Part shown: positions 61,500 to 64,000 of the stretch, in pieces
Position numbering within the stretch: the first letter of the stretch is position 1
Layout: the number at the start of each line of letters is the position of its first letter
NCBI RefSeq assembly: GCF_010365285.1
Contig: NZ_CP048286.1
Location: forward strand, 661,001-725,000
Direction: 5' to 3'
DNA: 64,000 nucleotides
Source: Paenibacillus rhizovicinus
Lineage (GTDB): Bacteria > Bacillota > Bacilli > Paenibacillales > Paenibacillaceae
The notes under the pieces: model-generated
Seen by the model: the letters and a program-made list of their open reading frames with translations, nothing else
Told to the model about the DNA's origin: nothing
Databases searched by the model: none
Translations under genes and position numbers: made by a program

Positions 61500-61675
61500 A
61501 CTCAGTTGGGTTACACCCTGAAAACTGGATACGAACCTTTGCGAAGGTTTCTTACATTAAATTCTAGGAATCATAAGTTTCACCTTATGTTAGCCTAGAA
61601 TTCTCCGGAATGAAACTTTGTATTACCGCCATAAGACGGTAAACCTTGTTTCACCTTGGCTGAAACGAGATGTTC
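61500..61675 (-). other. 23S 3' flank (no 5S gene)
   Basis: About 175 nt between the 23S 3' end and the terminator. It contains inverted repeats (TTCTAGGCTAAC region, AAACCTTCGCAAAGGTT hairpin at 61533-61549) and the stretch GTATCCAGTTTTCAGGG, seen near rRNA operon ends in Bacilli. It does not contain a 5S rRNA sequence. The repeats can pair as rRNA-processing stems. Confidence 0.55.

Positions 61676-64000
<2,325 letters not shown>

Overview
The window reads as chromosome from an endospore-forming Paenibacillaceae bacterium (Paenibacillus or Cohnella-like). The grounds are: a gerB-gerA-gerC type germinant receptor operon, an S-layer-homology protein, several AraC/YesMN-type sugar regulators, CUT1 sugar ABC transporters without their own ATPase, a Bacillus-type LexA-box/UvrX-type polymerase unit, strong AGGAGG-like ribosome binding sites and a Firmicute-like 23S rRNA gene. 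Base composition is moderately GC-rich, except for an AT-rich stretch from about 8.1 to 11.3 kb. No prophage, CRISPR array, intact insertion sequence or tRNA was seen.

Layout. 1-8.1 kb: a carbohydrate-uptake locus. It has two permeases, a lipoprotein binding protein and a partial TIM-barrel-like enzyme on the minus strand, a GntR/LacI-type regulator, and a divergent secreted GxGYxYP-family protein; AT-rich palindromes overlap the candidate promoters of all three transcription units. 8.1-11.3 kb: an AT-rich accessory patch with decayed small reading frames, a frameshifted YrpD-like secreted protein and a secreted stalk-domain protein. 11.4-14.9 kb: AraC regulator, fosmidomycin-resistance-type MFS pump, orphan ABC ATPase, small membrane protein. 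15.0-22.8 kb: DUF4179 anti-sigma/ECF sigma pair, TagA-type glycosyltransferase, germinant receptor operon, HTH plus periplasmic-binding-fold regulator. 23.0-33.5 kb: lipoprotein, FtsH-like membrane protease, MFS pump, winged-helix/TPR regulator, methyltransferase, Rieske protein with an MFS partner, and an SOS-type Y-family polymerase operon. 33.8-43.0 kb: PhyH dioxygenase plus nitrilase-family amidohydrolase, a 1256-residue SLH protein with ten tandem repeats, an excalibur protein, a HAD hydrolase and an alditol-oxidase-like flavoprotein. 43.3-50.2 kb: DUF4037 protein, two GNAT acetyltransferases, a methyltransferase/DUF402/FGGY kinase operon and a glycosyltransferase with an Arg-rich N-terminus. 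50.4-61.4 kb: a second sugar locus (Gfo/Idh/MocA oxidoreductase, YesM/YesN two-component system, ABC transporter, AraC regulator, raffinose-synthase-like GH36 enzyme). 61.7-64.0 kb: the 3' part of a 23S rRNA gene on the minus strand, followed by a strong terminator with no 5S gene between.

The two sugar loci are the functional core. In each, a sensor/regulator controls a binding protein and two permeases, which presumably share a housekeeping MsmX-like ATPase encoded elsewhere, together with an enzyme that processes the imported or extracellular glycan. Much of the rest is single-gene housekeeping or accessory content. Start codons were moved from the longest possible start to one with a good ribosome binding site wherever the sequence decided it.
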